DNA from: Novosphingobium sp.
GTDB lineage: Bacteria > Pseudomonadota > Alphaproteobacteria > Sphingomonadales > Sphingomonadaceae
Assembly: GCA_029247785.1 (NCBI GenBank)
Contig: JAQWKP010000041.1
Location: forward strand, 1 to 33,103
Length of the DNA: 33,103 nt
Direction of reading: 5' to 3'
The notes under the pieces are model-generated. The model was given only the letters and a program-made list of their open reading frames with translations. It did not search any database and was not told the origin of the DNA. The translations under genes were made by a program, and so were the position numbers. Below, one piece after another: positions 1 through 10,848 of the stretch. Numbering within the stretch: the first letter of the stretch is position 1; the number at the start of each line of letters is the position of its first letter.

Positions 1-14
1 CTCGCCGGACGGGC

Positions 15-911
15 TTACTTGACCCAGTCCAGCCCCATGTCTTCATAGAGGTCGCGCGCGGCTTCGGCCCAGCCTTCCTCGACTTTGACATGGAGGAACA
101 GGTGGACCTTCTGGCCCAGCAGCTCTGTCAGCTCCAGCCGCGCTGCCTCGCCGATCGCCTTGATCCTGCTGCCGCCCTTGCCCAGCACGATTGGCTTCTG
201 ACTGGCATGGGCGATAACGATCTGCTGGCGGATCTCGACCGAGCCATCCTTGCGCTGAGTATAGCTTTCGGGCCGCACCGCGCTGTCATAGGGCAATTCC
301 TGATGCAGCTGGCTGTAGAGCTGCTCGCGAGTGATCTCGCAGGCGAGCAGGCGCTCGCTGGCATCGGAGACCTGATCCTCGGGATAGAGCCACGGGCCTT
401 CGGGCATGAGCGCGGCAAGATGCGCCTTGAGCTCGTCCACGCCGTCTCCGGTCAGTGCGGAGATGAAGAATACTTCTGCAAAATTGACTTTCTTGCCCAG
501 CTCATGGGCCAGAGCCAGCAGCGCTTCCTTGGGGCTGGCATCGACCTTGTTGAGCGCCAGCAATTTGCGTTCGGGCCGGTCCTTTAGCGATTCGAGCAAT
601 GGCTCCAACTCGTGGCGGCGCTGCTTGACCGCATCGACCACCAGCACGATGGCGTCGGCTTCCTGTGCGCCCTCCCATGCGGCGGCAACCATCGCCCTGT
701 CTAGCCTGCGCCGCGGCGCGAATATGCCGGGCGTGTCGGCAAGGATGATCTGGGTCTCGCCGGTCAGGGCAACACCGAGCAACCTGGCGCGGGTCGTCTG
801 CGCCTTGGACGAGGTTATCGCTACTTTCTGGCCGACCAGCGCGTTGACCAGGGTCGATTTCCCGGCATTGGGCGCGCCGATCACGGCGACCAGACCGCAT
901 GTTCGGCTCAT
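15..911 (-). CDS. era: GTPase Era
   Basis: Era is a small GTPase that binds 16S rRNA near its 3' end and assists 30S subunit maturation at the inner face of the membrane. The 298-residue protein has the P-loop GAPNAGKS (residues 12-19), the G3 motif DTPG (59-62), the G4 motif NKVD (121-124) and a C-terminal KH RNA-binding domain with GKGGSRIK (244-251). Its length is normal for the family. The start codon lies inside the end of rnc, a 4-base overlap that implies translational coupling. With lepB and rnc it forms a minus-strand operon in the order lepB-rnc-era, an arrangement usual in this group. The assignment is firm. Confidence 0.97.
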   Translation of the reverse strand: MSRTCGLVAVIGAPNAGKSTLVNALVGQKVAITSSKAQTTRARLLGVALTGETQIILADTPGIFAPRRRLDRAMVAAAWEGAQEADAIVLVVDAVKQRRHELEPLLESLKDRPERKLLALNKVDASPKEALLALAHELGKKVNFAEVFFISALTGDGVDELKAHLAALMPEGPWLYPEDQVSDASERLLACEITREQLYSQLHQELPYDSAVRPESYTQRKDGSVEIRQQIVIAHASQKPIVLGKGGSRIKAIGEAARLELTELLGQKVHLFLHVKVEEGWAEAARDLYEDMGLDWVK

Positions 912-1576
912 CCGAATTTCCTCATGAATTCTACTGCCGCTTCGGTTTCCGCTTCCTGCTTGCTGGAGGCGGTAGCGCGTGCATCGCCGACATCCTTGAT
1001 CGCAACTTCAACGGTGAAGCGGGCGGCATGGTCGGGGCCAGAGCGATCGACCAGACGGTATTCGGGCATCTTGCGCCCGTTGCCCGCTGCCCATTCCTGC
1101 AGTGCGGACTTGGGATGCTTGGAGGTACCGGTCTTGCCATCCATCGCATCAGACCAGAGCTTACGGACCATGTCTCGCGCGGCGGCGGGACCTTGCTCAA
1201 CGAAACAGGCGGCGATTAGCGCCTCCATGACGTCACCAAGGATATTGTCGCTGTCGCGCCCGCCATCGTCGCGGGCCTGTTTGGAGAGGTGGACGTGCTC
1301 GCCAAGGTCGATGGTGCGGGCGATCTCGGCGCAGGTATTGCCGCTGACCAGGGCATTGAGCCGCTGCGACAGTCTGCCCTCGGCTGCGCTGCTACGTTCG
1401 AACAGCCATTCGGCGATGGCCAGACCGAGCACTCGGTCACCGAGAAATTCAAGCCGCTCGTAGTTGCGCTCTTCGCCGGTGCTGCCGTGGGTCAGTGCCT
1501 CGAGCCAAAGTGCTTCATCTCCGGGAGGACTACCGGTGATCGCAGTGACGAAGTCGCGCGCGTTGGGCGACAGCAT
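908..1576 (-). CDS. rnc: Ribonuclease III
   Basis: RNase III cleaves double-stranded RNA and processes rRNA precursors and some mRNAs. The 222-residue protein has the family signature ERLEFLGDRVL (residues 40-50) and the second acidic cluster with D115 and E118, which together supply the metal ligands of the catalytic site. A C-terminal double-stranded RNA-binding domain starts near residue 155 and ends in an alanine-rich helix. The gene starts one base after the lepB stop and overlaps era by four bases, so all three are probably co-transcribed. Length and motifs are intact. Confidence 0.97.
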   Translation of the reverse strand: MLSPNARDFVTAITGSPPGDEALWLEALTHGSTGEERNYERLEFLGDRVLGLAIAEWLFERSSAAEGRLSQRLNALVSGNTCAEIARTIDLGEHVHLSKQARDDGGRDSDNILGDVMEALIAACFVEQGPAAARDMVRKLWSDAMDGKTGTSKHPKSALQEWAAGNGRKMPEYRLVDRSGPDHAARFTVEVAIKDVGDARATASSKQEAETEAAVEFMRKFG

Positions 1577-1577
1577 A

Positions 1578-2435
1578 TCAGAAGGTGCCCCCGATCCTGT
1601 CCCAGCGCGCGGCGCTGAACCAGGTCCATGGTTTGATCCAGCTCGCGGAACCGTCGGTAGAGAACATCACGATCGTCGCTTTGCCGACGATGTTGTCCTG
1701 CGGAACGATGCCGATGCCACCGCCGTGAATCGCGGGGAAACGGCTATCCTGTGAATTGTCGCGGTTGTCGCCCATCATGAACATATGGCCGTCGGGAACG
1801 ATGACGGGTTCGGTATTGTCGGCGTCGACCCCGTGGTAATTGCTGCGGTTCGAAGGGCCGAAATCGAGCACCTCGTAACTGCGACCGCTCGGCAGCGTTT
1901 CGCGGAAACGCGGATAGCGGCAGATCAGCGTGCCATCGTCAAGGTTTGCCTGATAGCTCTCGCGAGCGCATCGGGTGTTCGGCGATACGTGCACGACGAA
2001 ATCGTCAATGCGTTGCTTGGGAATCGCCTTGCCATTGAGGAACAGCTGGCCGTTTTTCATCTGCACCTGATCGCCCGGCAGTCCGATCACGCGTTTGATG
2101 TAGTCGATATCGTTATCTGGCGGTGCCTTGAAGATGACGACATCGCCGCGCTCAGGCTGGTCGGCAAAGATGCGGCCCGGGATAAGCGGAACGCTAAGTG
2201 GCAGCGAATATTTCGAAAAACCGAAAGGCCATTTTGCCGCGAGCAAATAGTCGCCATTGAGCAGCCGAGGCAGCATGGATTCGCTGGGTATGTTGAACGG
2301 CGAGAAGATGAAGCTACGGAAAATCACCACGAGCAGCAGCAGCTTCAGCAGGAAAAGCATGAAGCTTTCCTGTTTTTCCTCCTTGACCGGCGGTTCGACG
2401 GCGGGCTTGGTATCGGCAGTTTTGGTATCTGTCAT
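1578..2435 (-). CDS. lepB: Signal peptidase I
   Basis: Signal peptidase I removes signal peptides from exported preproteins at the periplasmic face of the inner membrane. The 285-residue protein starts with a charged cytoplasmic segment (1-24) followed by one hydrophobic membrane segment (about 25-46). The nucleophile is the second serine of PSESM (S53), and the general-base lysine is in YIKRVIGLPGD (K114). The conserved GDNRDNS box lies further on. It is the first gene of lepB-rnc-era and is divergent from pgi, with about 120 bases between the two starts. A sequence TTGACG about 35 bases before the start on the minus strand could be a -35 element, but I see no convincing -10. Confidence 0.96.
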   Translation of the reverse strand: MTDTKTADTKPAVEPPVKEEKQESFMLFLLKLLLLVVIFRSFIFSPFNIPSESMLPRLLNGDYLLAAKWPFGFSKYSLPLSVPLIPGRIFADQPERGDVVIFKAPPDNDIDYIKRVIGLPGDQVQMKNGQLFLNGKAIPKQRIDDFVVHVSPNTRCARESYQANLDDGTLICRYPRFRETLPSGRSYEVLDFGPSNRSNYHGVDADNTEPVIVPDGHMFMMGDNRDNSQDSRFPAIHGGGIGIVPQDNIVGKATIVMFSTDGSASWIKPWTWFSAARWDRIGGTF

Positions 2436-2554
2436 TGCGCGGCTCTCATGTGTGGCGGGGCACCGCGCGTCAAGCCTGTTGCGCTGGACGGGATAGCAGC
2501 TTGGCCCTCGCGCTCACCGCATGCATAAGGGCGCTGAACCAGCCTGGGGTGGGT

Positions 2555-4074
2555 ATGAACGAGTCGGTCGAGCGCGTCTGGGATCAAATGAAGGCTCTGC
2601 CCAAGCTCCGGCTGACCGAATTGTTTGCGGCGGATCCAGACCGCCAGGCCAAGCATTCGTTTCGGCTGGATTTGGGCGAAGGCGGTATGTTGTTCGACTG
2701 GTCCAAGACGCATCTCGATGATGCGCATCTTTGCGAATTCTCTGCCCTTGCCGAGGCGGCGGGTTTCACGCGAAGGCGCGAGGCCTTGCTTTCGGGCGAG
2801 ATCGTCAATCCAACGGAAGGCCGGGCTGCAGAACATACCGCCGAGCGCGGGCTTGGCCGTGACGAAAGCGTCGACAGTGCAAGCGTGCTCCATGCAAGAA
2901 TGGCTGCGCTGACAGATGCCATTCACCGGGGCGCTCTGGGCGATATGAAGCACCTCATCCACATCGGCATCGGCGGATCGGCGCTGGGACCGGCGCTGGC
3001 GGTGAGCGCTTTGGCGCGCGATGGAGCAATGATTGACGTTATGTCGTCTCCAATATCGACGGTTGCGCACTGGAAGCGGCGATCTCGGCTTGCGATCCGG
3101 CAACGACATTGATCGCCGTCGCTTCCAAGACCTTCACCACCACCGAGACCATGACCAATGCCCAGGGCGCGCTGGAGTGGCTGCGCGAGAGCGGTATTGA
3201 GGATCCATATGGCCGGGTGGTGGCGCTCACAGCTACGCCGGACGCGGCGGTTGAATGGGGGGTCGACGAGACCCGTATCCTGCCATTCTCCGAAAATGTC
3301 GGGGGGCGATACTCGCTGTGGTCCTCGATCGGCTTTCCCGTAGCCGTGGCGCTGGGCTGGCCCGATTTTGCTGAGATGCTCGATGGCGCGGCGGCGATGG
3401 ACCGCCATTTTGCCGAGACCGATGGCGTGGCCAATCTTCCGCTGCGCGCTGCTTTTGCCGACCAGTATTATGCGCGGCTGCGCGGCTGCCAGACCCGCGC
3501 TACCTTCGCCTATGACGAGCGGCTGGCGCTGCTGCCCGCTTACCTTCAGCAGCTCGAAATGGAATCGAACGGAAAGTCAGTAACCTCGGACGGCGAAGCG
3601 GTTGCCGGACCGACCGCGCCGATCACCTGGGGCGGTGTCGGCAGCGATGCGCAGCATGCGGTATTCCAGCTGCTGCACCAGGGGAGCCATCTGGTTCCGG
3701 TCGACTTCATCGCCGCGATCGCGCCGGGTCATGAGCTCGATCCGACCCATCACCGGATTCTGCTATCAAACTGCTTCGCGCAGGGCGCTGCGCTGATGGC
3801 AGGCCGCCAAAGCGATGATCCGGCGCGCAATTATGTTGGAGATCGACCCTCGACCACGATCCTGCTGGGCGAGTTGACGCCAGCCTCCTTCGGTGCGCTG
3901 ATCGCCTTCCATGAACACAGAACATTCGCCAACGCCGTGCTGATGGGAATCAATCCGTTCGACCAGTTCGGGGTCGAGCTTGGCAAGGAAATCGCCAGGC
4001 AGATCGAACAGGGCGATGCGAGCGTCGACCCCAGCACCGAGGCGCTGCTGAGGGCTGCCGGGCTGAGCGAATAA
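2555..4074 (+). pseudogene. pgi: Glucose-6-phosphate isomerase, one-base frameshift
   Basis: PGI interconverts glucose-6-phosphate and fructose-6-phosphate. The first part (ATG at 2555) encodes family motifs including HIGIGGSALGP, and the frame runs out at 3112. From position 3040 the next frame continues the same protein without loss: YVVSNIDG, then SKTFTTTETMTN, GGRYSLWSSIGFP and the C-terminal helices up to the stop at 4072-4074. Restoring one base, most simply a T in the short T run at 3039-3040, gives a normal protein of about 506 residues. No second lesion is visible. As written, the gene would make a truncated product lacking the active site. It may be a true recent pseudogene or a homopolymer sequencing error; the sequence cannot decide. 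ATG 2555 was chosen because family homology begins just after it. Confidence 0.9.
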
Positions 4075-4144
4075 GTCTCGCCTACTTGAACCATCGGCAA
4101 GTCTGACCTAGCCACACCAGCCTGTGGGCGGGGCAATATCGGAA

Positions 4145-4483
4145 ATGGCGATCGAACAAGCCGAAGGCATAACCGAAACCAGCAAGTCGCTTGCCGATAT
4201 GGCCAACGACGAACGCTACGAACGGCTAGTCACGCGTCGCAACCGATTTGCCTGGGTGCTCACAACTTGCATGCTGGCGATCTATTTCGGTTATATCCTT
4301 TTGATTGCCTTTCGCCGCGACATTCTCGCTCAGCCGATTGGGGAAGGCGTCACCACACTCGGCATCCCGGTCGGCCTCGGCGTGATCCTCTCGGGTATCG
4401 CGCTGACCGGCATCTACGTGATCAGGGCCAACCGGGTCTATGACCCCGAGCTTGAGGCTTTGCGCCGTGAGTACGACGCATGA
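4145..4483 (+). CDS. DUF485 family inner-membrane protein
   Basis: This is a small membrane protein of the DUF485 family, which is almost always encoded directly before an acetate permease (ActP) gene. About 112 residues from ATG 4145: a soluble N-terminal segment, then two hydrophobic segments (roughly [20 protein letters not shown] and the region from [12 protein letters not shown] to IYVI), then a charged tail. A GTG at 4124 would add seven residues and is possible; neither start has a strong ribosome binding site. The gene overlaps actP by four bases (ATGA), so the two are translated together. The family's exact role is unknown; it may act as an accessory to the transporter. Confidence 0.9.
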   Translation: MAIEQAEGITETSKSLADMANDERYERLVTRRNRFAWVLTTCMLAIYFGYILLIAFRRDILAQPIGEGVTTLGIPVGLGVILSGIALTGIYVIRANRVYDPELEALRREYDA

Positions 4484-6192
4484 ACGCATTTCCCGTCACG
4501 CGCTTGGCATTGGTCCTGATCTTTTGCCTGTTCCCGGCCGTGTTGCTGGCAGATGCGCTTACCGGCGAGGCTGAGCAGCAAGCGACCAACTGGCCGGCGA
4601 TCATCATGTTCGCCCTGTTTGTAGCCGCGACCTTGTGGGTCACACGCTTGGCCGCCAAGCGCGTGCGTTCGGCTTCCGATTTCTATGCGGCGGGCGGCGG
4701 GATAACCGGTTTCCAGAACGGGCTGGCGATCGCCGGAGACTATATGTCTGCGGCCAGCTTCCTCGGCATTTCCGCGCAGATCTTCGCGTCTGGCTATGAT
4801 GGGCTGATCTATTCGACCGGCTTTCTGGTCGGTTGGCCGATCATCCTGTTCCTGCTGGCCGAGCGGCTCAGGAACCTCGGGCGTTATACTTTTGCCGATG
4901 TCGCCAGTTTCCGCTTTGCACAGCCGCCGGTGCGCGTGTTTGCCGCATTCAGCACGCTGGCAGTGGTCACATTTTATCTCATCGCCCAGATGGTCGGAGC
5001 CGGGCAACTGATCAAACTGCTGTTCGGTCTCGACTATGCCTATGCTGTCGTCATCGTCGGTGTGCTGATGACCTGTTACGTGTTGTTCGGCGGGATGATT
5101 GCCACCACCTGGGTGCAGATCATCAAGGCGGTGCTACTTCTGGGATGCGCCAGCTTCATGGCGTTTGCAGTACTCGCAGGCTTTGGATTCTCTCCAGAGG
5201 CGATGTTCGCGGCCGCGGTCGAGGTAAAAGGCGATCTGGCGCTAGCCGAGGGTGCTGCTCCGGCCGATGCCGCCAGCCAGGGACTGTCGATCATGGGGCC
5301 GGGCGGGTTCATCAAGGACCCGATTTCGGCGATATCCTTCGGGCTTGCGCTGATGTTCGGAACGGCGGGCCTGCCGCATATATTGATGCGGTTCTTCACC
5401 GTTCCTGATGCCAAGGAAGCGCGCAAATCGGTGCTCTGGGCGACCGGCTGGATCGGTTATTTCTATATCCTGACATTCGTCATCGGCTTTGGCGCGATCA
5501 CCATGGTCGCGACCGACAGCTCGTTTCTCGCTGCGGATGGCTCCTTGCGGGGTGGCAGCAATATGGCGGCGATCCACTTGGCCTCGGCAATCGGCGGCGA
5601 TTTCTTCCTCGGTTTTGTTAGTGCGGTTGCCTTCGCAACGATCCTGGCGGTCGTGGCTGGACTGACCCTGTCGGGTGCATCGGCGGTCTCGCATGACCTA
5701 TACGCTTCGGTCTTTAAACGCGGAGAGGCTGATCCGGAGACCGAGCTCAAGGTCTCGCGCCGGACCGTGCCGGTGCTTGCGGGCCTTGCGATCGTGCTGG
5801 GCATCGCTTTCGAGAAGCAGAATGTCGCGTTCATGGTCAGCCTGGCGTTTTCCATCGCGGCCTCCGGGAATTTTCCGGTGCTTCTGATGTCGGTGCTGTG
5901 GAAGAATTGCACGACCAGGGGTGTGGTTGCTGGCGGGACTATCGGCGTAGTGACCGCGCTGGTGCTCACCATCCTCTCGCCCGCGATCTGGGTTAGCGTG
6001 ATCGGTAATGAGACGGCGGTTTTCCCGTATAGCTCACCGGCGATCTTCTCCATGCCACTGGCCTTCCTGACAATCTGGCTGGTCTCGATCACCGACCGCA
6101 GCGGGCGCGCCGCCACGGATCGTGCTGGCTACCCGGCGCAGAAGTTTCAGGCCGAAACCGGGATTGGCGCGGTGGGGGCGTCGGGGCACTGA
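4480..6192 (+). CDS. actP: Cation/acetate symporter ActP
   Basis: This is a sodium:solute symporter (SSS) family permease for acetate and related short monocarboxylates. It has 570 residues with an N-terminal hydrophobic signal-like segment and about 13 membrane segments. The stretch [20 protein letters not shown] followed by [10 protein letters not shown] near the N terminus is typical of ActP, and the later segments around [10 protein letters not shown] match the family. It is co-translated with the DUF485 gene through an ATGA overlap. Uptake of acetate or propionate would fit the propionyl-CoA genes downstream, although gor separates them. A weak GC hairpin (CGCGG/CCGCG) follows the stop. 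The family assignment is secure; the exact substrate is inferred. Confidence 0.93.
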   Translation: MNAFPVTRLALVLIFCLFPAVLLADALTGEAEQQATNWPAIIMFALFVAATLWVTRLAAKRVRSASDFYAAGGGITGFQNGLAIAGDYMSAASFLGISAQIFASGYDGLIYSTGFLVGWPIILFLLAERLRNLGRYTFADVASFRFAQPPVRVFAAFSTLAVVTFYLIAQMVGAGQLIKLLFGLDYAYAVVIVGVLMTCYVLFGGMIATTWVQIIKAVLLLGCASFMAFAVLAGFGFSPEAMFAAAVEVKGDLALAEGAAPADAASQGLSIMGPGGFIKDPISAISFGLALMFGTAGLPHILMRFFTVPDAKEARKSVLWATGWIGYFYILTFVIGFGAITMVATDSSFLAADGSLRGGSNMAAIHLASAIGGDFFLGFVSAVAFATILAVVAGLTLSGASAVSHDLYASVFKRGEADPETELKVSRRTVPVLAGLAIVLGIAFEKQNVAFMVSLAFSIAASGNFPVLLMSVLWKNCTTRGVVAGGTIGVVTALVLTILSPAIWVSVIGNETAVFPYSSPAIFSMPLAFLTIWLVSITDRSGRAATDRAGYPAQKFQAETGIGAVGASGH

Positions 6193-6294
6193 CGCGGACC
6201 GTGCCGCGGCCCCCGTTTACACTGATCCGCAAAAGCGATTGGCAATTCGGCCGCCCTGGGCCCATATCGCGCATCCGAAACAGGAGCTGGGCGC

Positions 6295-7641
6295 ATGTCC
6301 GAATTCGACTATGATCTGTTCACCATTGGAGCCGGTTCCGGCGGCGTAAGGGCCTCGCGGATCGCTGCTGCCCATGGCGCGAAAGTTGCCGTGGCCGAGG
6401 AACACCGGATTGGTGGGACCTGCGTCATTCGCGGCTGCGTTCCCAAGAAGCTGCTCGTCTATGGTTCGCATTTTGCCCACGACCTCAATGATGCTGCCAA
6501 TTTCGGCTGGACGATCGAAGGCGCGCGCTTCGATTGGGTGACGATGCGCGATCACGTGCTGGCCGATGTCGACCGGCTCGAGATCGCCTATACCAACACG
6601 CTGGAAGGCCACGGCGTCGAGCGGTTCCTTGAGCGGGCGACCGTAACCGGGCCGAACTCTGTGCGGCTCGCGAGCGGGCGAGAATTAACCGCAAAATACA
6701 TTCTCGTTTCGACCGGTGCCTGGCCGGTGATGCCCGATATCGACGGCTCCGAGCACTGCATCACTTCCAATGAAGTATTTCACCTGCCCGAATTGCCCAA
6801 GCGCGTGCTGATCCAGGGCGCGGGCTATATCGCCGTGGAATTCGCCGGCATTTTCTCATCGCTTGGCGCGCAAGTCACAGTGGTCAACCGGAGCGACGTG
6901 ATCCTGAGGGGTTATGACGAGAGCCTGCGCGACCGGCTGCTGCAAGCGACATTGTCCAAGGGCATCGAATATCGCTTCATGAGCCCCATCGAGAAGGTTG
7001 TGAAGCAGCCCGATGGCGTGCTTGAAGTGACGACCAAGGGCCATGAGCCGATCCACGTTGATGTCGTGCTGATCGCCACGGGCAGGCAGGCGAACACGGC
7101 AGGGCTGGGCCTCGAAAATGCGGGCATCGAATTGGGCTCCCAGGGCGAAATACAGGTCGACGAGTACAGCAAGTCATCCTGCGACAGCATCTATGCGGTG
7201 GGCGACGTCACCAACCGCGTGCAGCTAACGCCCGTGGCGATCCGCGAAGGGCAGGCCTTTGCCGATACGGTGTTTGGCGGAACGCCCACAACGATCGACT
7301 ACGGCACAATTCCCAGCGCGGTATTCTCGCAGCCGCCGATCGCTGCTGTTGGCCTGACAGAGGCGGAGGCTCGCCAACAATGCGCTGAAGTGCGCATCTA
7401 CTCCTCGGATTTCCGGCCGATGCGCAACACCTTCTCAGACCATATCGAGCGCGGCCTATACAAGATGATTGTCGACGATGAGACCGGGAAGATCCTTGGC
7501 CTGCACATGATCGGGCCAGACGCGCCTGAGATCCTTCAGGCGGCTGCGATTGCGGTCAAGGCGGGTCTGACCAAGGCCGATTTCGACGCGACCGTCGCGC
7601 TGCATCCGTCAATGGCGGAGGAACTTGTGCTGATGCGGTGA
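6295..7641 (+). CDS. gor: Glutathione-disulfide reductase
   Basis: This flavoenzyme reduces oxidised glutathione with NADPH in the cytoplasm. The 448-residue protein has the FAD-binding GAGSGG motif (residues 12-17) and the redox-active disulfide in GGTCVIRGCVPKK (C43 and C48). A second Rossmann motif, GAGYIAVEFAG, follows. Two arginines in the stretch VNRSDVILRGYD occupy the place that favours NADPH over NADH in this family. The C terminus carries the HPSMAEE motif with the active-site histidine of the partner subunit. The start is supported by AGGAG eight bases upstream. The gene appears to be transcribed alone. Confidence 0.93.
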   Translation: MSEFDYDLFTIGAGSGGVRASRIAAAHGAKVAVAEEHRIGGTCVIRGCVPKKLLVYGSHFAHDLNDAANFGWTIEGARFDWVTMRDHVLADVDRLEIAYTNTLEGHGVERFLERATVTGPNSVRLASGRELTAKYILVSTGAWPVMPDIDGSEHCITSNEVFHLPELPKRVLIQGAGYIAVEFAGIFSSLGAQVTVVNRSDVILRGYDESLRDRLLQATLSKGIEYRFMSPIEKVVKQPDGVLEVTTKGHEPIHVDVVLIATGRQANTAGLGLENAGIELGSQGEIQVDEYSKSSCDSIYAVGDVTNRVQLTPVAIREGQAFADTVFGGTPTTIDYGTIPSAVFSQPPIAAVGLTEAEARQQCAEVRIYSSDFRPMRNTFSDHIERGLYKMIVDDETGKILGLHMIGPDAPEILQAAAIAVKAGLTKADFDATVALHPSMAEELVLMR

Positions 7642-7683
7642 TGGTTTTGCCACAGATTCGCGCGGATAACCTTGCTTGGCTGA

Positions 7684-7703
7684 GTTTAATCGAGCGATTA
7701 AAC
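7684..7703. promoter_or_regulatory. Perfect palindrome, candidate operator for the propionyl-CoA operon
   Basis: Two perfect 9-base arms, GTTTAATCG and CGATTAAAC, are separated by AG. The palindrome ends two bases before the sequence TTGACG (7706-7711), which could be the -35 box of the pccB promoter. A plausible but weak -10 (GCTTAG, 7729-7734) follows after 17 bases. Such compact AT-rich palindromes next to catabolic promoters are often bound by TetR-family repressors that sense acyl-CoAs. That assignment is inference; no regulator gene lies in the window. Confidence 0.65.
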
Positions 7704-7705
7704 CA

Positions 7706-7734
7706 TTGACGGAACGGGTCTGACCATGGCTTAG
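7706..7734 (+). promoter_or_regulatory. Candidate promoter of pccB operon
   Basis: TTGACG, a 17-base spacer and GCTTAG. The -35 is good and the -10 is poor, as is common in alphaproteobacteria. It lies about 40 bases before the pccB start, directly after the palindrome at 7684-7703, so a bound repressor would cover the -35 region. Confidence 0.4.
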
Positions 7735-7774
7735 GCTGGGTCTGCAAACCAGTTTCGCGAAGGACCGCCCACCC

Positions 7775-9287
<1,513 letters not shown>

Positions 9288-9307
<20 letters not shown>

Positions 9308-9653
9308 ACTGAGAAGGAGCGTGGTCTATGATGATCTGACATCGTCTAGCAGGTCATATGCTGAGCCTGACACTGTTAGCGCGGTAATCGAGACGGCTGC
9401 AGAAGATGATTTGGTGGAAATTATTTGTAATAGCAATGGATTGAAAGAAATTCAGATCGGCGATCTTGCGTCGCTGCAATACGAAGTCGATCTGGCATCG
9501 GAGACTTTTGCATCTTGGTCCCCTGGATTGAAAACGAAGGTTGCTGAGGCGTTAACTGATCTTGCAGATTGGGAAGCCAAGCTGCGAAGATCAGGGGGAG
9601 TCTGGGATGCCCGACTTTTGGCGGATCCAAATCTCAGTCTAGAAGATCTATAA
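9288..9653 (+). CDS. Hypothetical protein, low-G+C orphan inside the propionate operon
   Basis: I do not recognise this 121-residue protein. It is acidic and probably mostly helical (DLASLQYEVDLASETFASW, then KVAEALTDLADWEAKLRR), with no signal peptide or membrane segment. By hand count positions 9301-9650 are about 48% G+C, well below the neighbours, and it uses codons such as ATA, TTA and AGA, which suggests later acquisition. The ATG at 9288 lies inside the pccB tail and overlaps its stop. A GTG at 9321 is possible, but the AAGGAG at 9314-9319 is too close to it. That same AAGGAG is ideally placed for ATG 9328, which is in another frame and stops after three codons. The true start is therefore uncertain. 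The gene ends ten bases before the thiolase start. Confidence 0.6.
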
Positions 9654-9663
9654 GGATGAATTG

Positions 9664-10848
9664 ATGGAAGACATTTACATCGTCAGCGGCGTGCGCACGG
9701 CTGTCGGGGATTTTGGCGGGTCGCTGAAGACGTTCATGCCTGCCGATCTTGGTAGTCAGGTTGCCAGTGAGGCGATCAGCCGCGCCGGGATTACGCCTGA
9801 GGATGTCGAGCATGTCGTCATTGGACAGGTCATGCCAACCAGCGCGCGTGACGAGATGCTCAGCCGGGTGATCGCGCTCAATGCCGGGGTGCCCGCAGCG
9901 GTTCCGGCGCTGACGCTTAACCGGCTATGCGGCTCGGGCGTGCAGGCAATTGTTTCGGCGGCGCAAATGATGAAGCTGGGCGAAGCGGGCATCACGCTCG
10001 CGGGCGGAGCGGAATCGATGTCGAACGTTCCCTATCACGACCACGGTGTCCGCTGGGGCAAGAAGATGGGCGACAACACGCAGGAAGACGCGCTCACCGT
10101 CGGGCTGACGGACGCAATCGGCGATTACCACATGGGCATCACCGCCGAGAATGTCGCTGAGCGACACCAGGTGACGCGTGAGGATATGGATTCGCTGTCG
10201 GTCACCAGCCATCAGCGTGCCAGTTCGGCGATCGCCGAAGGCCGTTTCAAGGACCAAATCCATCCGATCGAGATCAAGTCTCGCAGGGGTGTGAAAATCT
10301 TCGACACGGACGAACACCCGCGCGCTGACACCAGCATGGAATCGCTTGGCGCAATGCGACCGGCCTTCAAGAAGGGTGGCAGCGTCACTGCGGGTAATGC
10401 CAGCGGAATCAATGACGGCGCTGCTGCCGTCGTGCTGGCGACCTGCAGCGAGGTCGAAAAGCGCGGACTCAAGCCGATGGCGCGGATCCTCGCCTGGGGT
10501 CATGCCGGGGTTGAGCCTGAATATATGGGCGAAGGCCCGATCAAGGCCGCGCCGATTGCGTTGGAGCGCGCCGGGCTTTCGCTCGACCAGATTGACGTGA
10601 TTGAATCGAACGAGGCATTTGCGGCACAGGCCGCTGCTGTCGCCAAGGTGCTGGGATTCGATCCAGACAAGGTCAATCCGAATGGCTCGGGCGTGTCGCT
10701 TGGTCACCCGGTGGGTGCAACAGGCTGCATCATGACGATCAAGGCGGCCTATGAGCTCCAGCGCACCGGTGGCCGATATGGTCTTGTCACCATGTGCATC
10801 GGCGGCGGGCAGGGCATCGCCATGGTGATCGAGAGGGTCGAATCATGA
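9664..10848 (+). CDS. Acetyl-CoA C-acyltransferase (thiolase)
   Basis: This thiolase cleaves or condenses 3-oxoacyl-CoA. It has 394 residues from ATG 9664, which has AAGGA about eight bases upstream; a TTG one codon earlier is less likely. The acyl-accepting cysteine is C89 in LNRLCGSG. GHPVGATG carries the catalytic histidine, and CIGGGQG near the C terminus carries the second cysteine. In this setting it probably releases propionyl-CoA and acetyl-CoA from odd-chain or branched-chain 3-oxoacyl-CoA. The substrate cannot be read from the sequence. It overlaps the epimerase gene by four bases. Confidence 0.92.
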   Translation: MEDIYIVSGVRTAVGDFGGSLKTFMPADLGSQVASEAISRAGITPEDVEHVVIGQVMPTSARDEMLSRVIALNAGVPAAVPALTLNRLCGSGVQAIVSAAQMMKLGEAGITLAGGAESMSNVPYHDHGVRWGKKMGDNTQEDALTVGLTDAIGDYHMGITAENVAERHQVTREDMDSLSVTSHQRASSAIAEGRFKDQIHPIEIKSRRGVKIFDTDEHPRADTSMESLGAMRPAFKKGGSVTAGNASGINDGAAAVVLATCSEVEKRGLKPMARILAWGHAGVEPEYMGEGPIKAAPIALERAGLSLDQIDVIESNEAFAAQAAAVAKVLGFDPDKVNPNGSGVSLGHPVGATGCIMTIKAAYELQRTGGRYGLVTMCIGGGQGIAMVIERVES

